Part shown: piece after piece, positions 60,801-64,000 of the stretch
Numbering within the stretch: position 1 is the stretch's first letter
How the letters are laid out: every line of letters starts with the position of its first letter
Assembly: GCA_031841125.1 (NCBI GenBank)
Contig: CM063106.1
Span: forward strand, 30,252,001 to 30,316,000
Length of the DNA: 64,000 nucleotides
Direction of reading: 5' to 3'
DNA from: Acanthococcus lagerstroemiae
Lineage: Eukaryota; Arthropoda; Insecta; Hemiptera; Eriococcidae
The notes under the pieces: model-generated
The model's database searches: none
Told to the model about the DNA's origin: nothing
What the model saw: only the letters and a program-made list of their open reading frames with translations
Position numbers and translations under genes: made by a program

Positions 60801-61845
60801 ATGTCTTATTAAGTTAAAATTAAAATTATTAAAATGAAAAATGCAAAAATTATAGAAAATACTCGAGCGAGAAAATTCGACCGCGAAAAAGCAGCTAAAA
60901 TCCTTTGATAGATTCGAGAACGAAATCTAGGAGCAGCAGCAAAAATCTCAAGTCGTATCGTAGACGATGCAAAACGTGGAATGAAATTGCAGTTGCAGTT
61001 TCAATATTATATTCACTCTGCTTTGGTCTTGCAATGGTCGAAAAATTGGAGGGGATAAATTATACTCATCATTTTGTTAACGATAATTTTTCTCCAGGAG
61101 ACGATATTCCAACATGCTAACTAGCTATTGACAGTGGGGCTTGCGAATAACGGGACTTGAGGAATGTTAACGCCATATTGGTATATTATGTATTTCATAT
61201 GCGAGCTACTGTCCAGAGCTCACAACAACCCTAAATACATATAGATCAGTACCTGATGGTTAGTAACTCGCGCAAAGTAACGGTATTTTGCATTCCAGGA
61301 ATGTCCACCTACCATGCTTCGTGTGAAAATAGCATACTCGTACATGTTCAAGATGGGGTAGTTTATCGAATCTAACGCTGCTTTTAACGGTAAAAATGTG
61401 AAATTGACTCGTCCGTCGACTGCTTCGAGTGAAAATAGCATACATGTCTATATATCCGATCTTTTTCGATTCGATTCGGAAATTTGTAAAATTAATAATA
61501 ATAATAATAATAATAACGAATGGATATACTTAAATTTAATTGGGAGACGCTGAAAGGTCCATCGTTGACGCTGTCGCGTCTAACGAGGGACTCTCTTGTC
61601 TCAGGTAGGTTAATCAATCAAATTTTAAATATTCAGTTTAAAATATTCAACGAAAATATCTCCCACTTAATGCTTCCCGCCTTTAAATCGCAAGCATCAC
61701 GCTTCAAATTCCATCCGAAATACATTAAACATAGTCTCTTAATTACCTAGTACCGAACTGCATACGCGAGCTCGATGCGTCGTGACGTCATATGGCGCTT
61801 AGCATAGTCTGTTATGTGTTCTAGGACCCGCATTTTATATCTACT
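57885..61845 (-). repeat. Right long inverted-repeat arm, outer part
   Basis: Inverse of 51982-56077. It differs by six single-base losses clustered at 58278-58860, a few substitutions, and the differences noted for the left arm. Confidence 0.9.
60905..61120 (+). CDS. Small basic/hydrophobic ORF, right arm copy
   Basis: The same 71-codon frame as 52836-53051, in the right arm. The two copies are identical at protein level. Confidence 0.35.
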   Translation: MIDSRTKSRSSSKNLKSYRRRCKTWNEIAVAVSILYSLCFGLAMVEKLEGINYTHHFVNDNFSPGDDIPTC

Positions 61846-61851
61846 TACAGG
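61846..61851. repeat. Polinton target-site duplication, right
   Basis: TACAGG, identical to 51976-51981. Confidence 0.9.
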
Positions 61852-64000
61852 CAACGACTGTCGCGCTAGTACAAAACGAAAAAGGTACTTACCTAACCGC
61901 TATGGGGACAGTGGTCAATCCATCAACAGGCGAAAGCATGACGGCTAGAATCATGCTCAACTGCGGTGCTCCAGGGACGTACGCAACTGACGCGACCTCA
62001 TCGGCGCTCAATTTGGTCGGTACTAACAAACGGGTGCAACCGATTGGATGGTTCGCATCTGACGATATCGGATACCTGGTGAGCGAACAAGTACATTTTC
62101 GAATTCGCGCTAACGACTACGAGATCGACGTCTTCGCCGACTCGACTCCGATAATCAGCAAGCATGTCACGCCATTTGACGTCAACGATTTCAAGAGAAT
62201 GAACCCGAAATACGATCAGCTAGAATTTGCCGACCCAGGTGGTACAAATCAAGTAGATGTTTTACTGGGAAATGATTATCTTTTTCATTTTCTCTTACCG
62301 GAATCGACCAAGCAGATAAAACCGGGAGTCTTCCTCGTCAAAACAATTTTTGGTTGGATGGTCACCGGCCGAATACAACAGTATGTCAATAAGCCGCTTG
62401 CCTCATTAGTCGCAGCCAACGCTACGTCGAATACCCTCAAAGCGATGTGGGAACTCGAATCTATTGGTATCCGCGATCCTGATCAAGCCAAGGCCGAGAT
62501 CGAAGATAACGCCATTCAGCAATTCACGACGAACCTAAAGTACGAGAATGGGAGGTACAACGTTACCCTACCCTGGAAACAATACCCTCCGAACTTACCG
62601 AACAATTATGCTCTCGCGCGCGGTCGACTCCTCTCTTTAATAAAGAAGCATAGCGTGAATCCGGAACTCCTGCACGCCTGCGACGCAATCTTCGCACAGC
62701 AGATAAAAGAAGGAATTATCGAGATAGTCAACAAAGAGCCTGACGGTCAATCACATTACCTACCTTTTCATTTTGTATTAACGCCGGAAAAATCAATACC
62801 AATTCGCGTCGTTTACGACGCGAGCGCTCGAATTTCGAAGAACGCCAACTTGTTGAATGATAGTCTTCTGAAAGGGATCAATCTCATTCCTCAGATTCCC
62901 GAGATAATAATAAGATTTCGCCTTAATCCAATCGCCATGATTGCGGACATGATGCACGCCTTTCATACACTCGGCATCCAACATCATGAACGAGACTACT
63001 TACGTTTTTTATGGACGAGCAACTTCGCCGAGTACCCGCGCGAACAAACGTTAATAATATTCAGATTTGCGAGAGTCCCGTTCGGCTGCGTTTCATCTGG
63101 CTTCTTACTAGCAGCAACGATCATCTTTCACCTTAGAAGTTCCAACGGCACGATCGCGAAGCTGATTGAAAGGAATTTGTACGTAGATGACTTCGTAATT
63201 TCAGCTACGTCATGCGAAGAAGCACTCACTATCATAACAGAGTCAAGAAAGATTTTTCAAGCCGCGTCCATGAATCTACATAAGTGGAACACAAATCATG
63301 AAAAGTTGAAATCACAAATTCCAGCGGATTTAGTCGAGTCAAAAAAGATAACTAAAGTTCTCGGACTCACCTGGGACACTGTTCACGATACCATTCACAT
63401 CATCGTTCCAAAGCCATTTGACTATGACAAGCCATTAACGAAACGAAGGATTTTACGATCCTTTGCGCAACTATATGACCCATTATCGTGGTCCGCTCCC
63501 GTCGTGATCACCGCCAGAATGCTCCTCCAAGAGCTTCAGAAGAACAACTACAACTGGAACGACCCTGTGCCAGACGAGTACCTGCAACAGTGGAAAGGCA
63601 TATTTCAAAACCTGGTAGAATTACAGAACATTGTTGTACCTCGCTACATGCCCGGCCTATCGGCAAATAAGTCATGGTCGCTGCATGTCTTTTCCGACGC
63701 ATCAGCAAAGGCGTATGCGACCGTCACCTACCTTTGATACACTCGTCCAGTGACACAAACGATCAACACGCAAATTGTAATGGCCAAGGCTCGTGTCGCG
63801 CCGATAGAAACAATGACTATTCCGCGGCTCGAACTCTTAGCAGTTCTCATCGGTATCAGGACACTTCAATTTGTTCGTTCATCCCTATACCAACATCCCG
63901 GAATCAAGGCTACGATCTGGTCCGATAGTACGTGTGTGCTCGACTGGATCAAATCAAAACACAAGTTGCCAACATTCGTGCAGAACCGCATGGACGAGAT
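61852..64000 (+). CDS. BEL/Pao Pol: protease, reverse transcriptase, RNase H (continues past window)
   Basis: The frame resumes immediately after the target duplication, in phase with Gag. A protease-like segment has IMLNCGAPGTY, where the family usually has an Asp in place of Asn, so it may be inactive. RT blocks: IPIRVVYDASARISKNANLL, MIADMMHAFHTLGI, FARVPFGCVSSGFLLAATII, and the catalytic YVDDFVIS (about 63180-63200), then VLGLTWDTVHDTIHI. RNase H follows with WSLHVFSDASAKAYATVTYL, a TGA stop at 63735-63737, and the same frame continuing (PRLELLAVLIGIRTLQF, IWSDSTCVLDWIK) to the window end. The TGA looks like a CGA-to-TGA change. Confidence 0.9.

Larger units (their letters stand above)
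51982..61845. mobile_element. Palindromic Polinton/Maverick-derived element
   Basis: The element is 9,864 bp. Both ends read AGTAGATATAAAATGCGGG inwards, so it starts AG and ends CT, and it is flanked by 6-bp TACAGG. The arms 51982-56316 and 56627-61845 are near-perfect reverse complements apart from three kinds of difference: a ~1.02-kb deletion in the left arm at 56075-56077, an extra ~140-bp tandem copy in the left arm (52240-52440), and small indels. The spacer is 310 bp. Each arm holds the terminal region, a 71-codon frame and a family B DNA polymerase gene starting about 1.4 kb in. Polinton integrase, ATPase, cysteine protease and capsid genes are absent. It appears to be a defective fold-back form mobilised in trans. 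Confidence 0.88.

Noticed and set aside
51982..61845. Whole palindrome as a missed-adapter sequencing artefact
   Set aside because: The arms differ by a 1-kb deletion, a tandem copy and substitutions, and the ends carry a correct 6-bp duplication inside a BEL frame. A simple read-through palindrome would give none of these. It is not fully excluded.
1..64000. CRISPR array, operon or bacterial content
   Set aside because: Spliceosomal introns, spectraplakin and eukaryotic transposons throughout; no regular repeat-spacer array is present.

Overview
This is a eukaryotic, almost certainly insect, genomic window. The one host gene is a spectraplakin of the Short stop (shot) type on the minus strand, with GT-AG introns and spectrin repeats very close to the insect protein. 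Everything else is transposable elements, their remnants, simple repeats and a long block of poor consensus. I cannot fix the insect order.

Layout. 1-3.9 kb: a shot intron or 3' flank, holding a small inverted-repeat element (642-1095). 4.05-11.93 kb: fifteen shot exons that splice into one open 992-codon spectrin-repeat segment; a 5'-truncated R1/LOA-type non-LTR element with an 18-bp target duplication sits in one intron (10.08-11.58 kb). 12001-12500: a 500-N gap, after which shot does not resume. 12.5-28.6 kb: degraded sequence full of homopolymer runs, with recognisable gypsy and Ty1/copia fragments; the copia copies form an inverted pair around 20.4 kb, and 24-28 kb is dominated by G runs that look like a sequencing artefact. 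28.6-33 kb: small DNA elements, a SINE-like tandem repeat and a 5S-rRNA-derived sequence. 32.76-35.86 kb: a gypsy-type LTR element with near-intact protease, reverse transcriptase and partial RNase H, truncated at its 3' end. 36-49.4 kb: gene-poor repeats, including three hAT-like short elements with 8-bp duplications (one at 38.0 kb), a minisatellite, a 135-bp tandem array, a second copy of a non-autonomous DNA transposon with internal GTCCACGTTGAAGGAC-like motifs, a non-LTR RT remnant and a degenerate transposon gene. 49.5-49.9 kb: a copia 3' end.

The most striking object is at 51982-61845. A BEL/Pao retrotransposon (gag 50.7-52.0 kb; protease-RT-RNase H from 61.85 kb to the window end) is interrupted by a 9,864-bp element with Polinton/Maverick hallmarks: exact 6-bp TACAGG duplications, termini beginning AG and ending CT, and a protein-primed-type family B DNA polymerase. 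It is not a normal Polinton. It is a giant palindrome in which one end of the element (terminal repeat plus polymerase gene) is present twice, head to head, around a 310-bp spacer. Integrase, ATPase, protease and capsid genes are absent. The left arm carries a further 1.02-kb internal deletion with 3-bp microhomology, and neither polymerase copy is complete. This resembles a snap-back (fold-back) replication product that was captured by integration.
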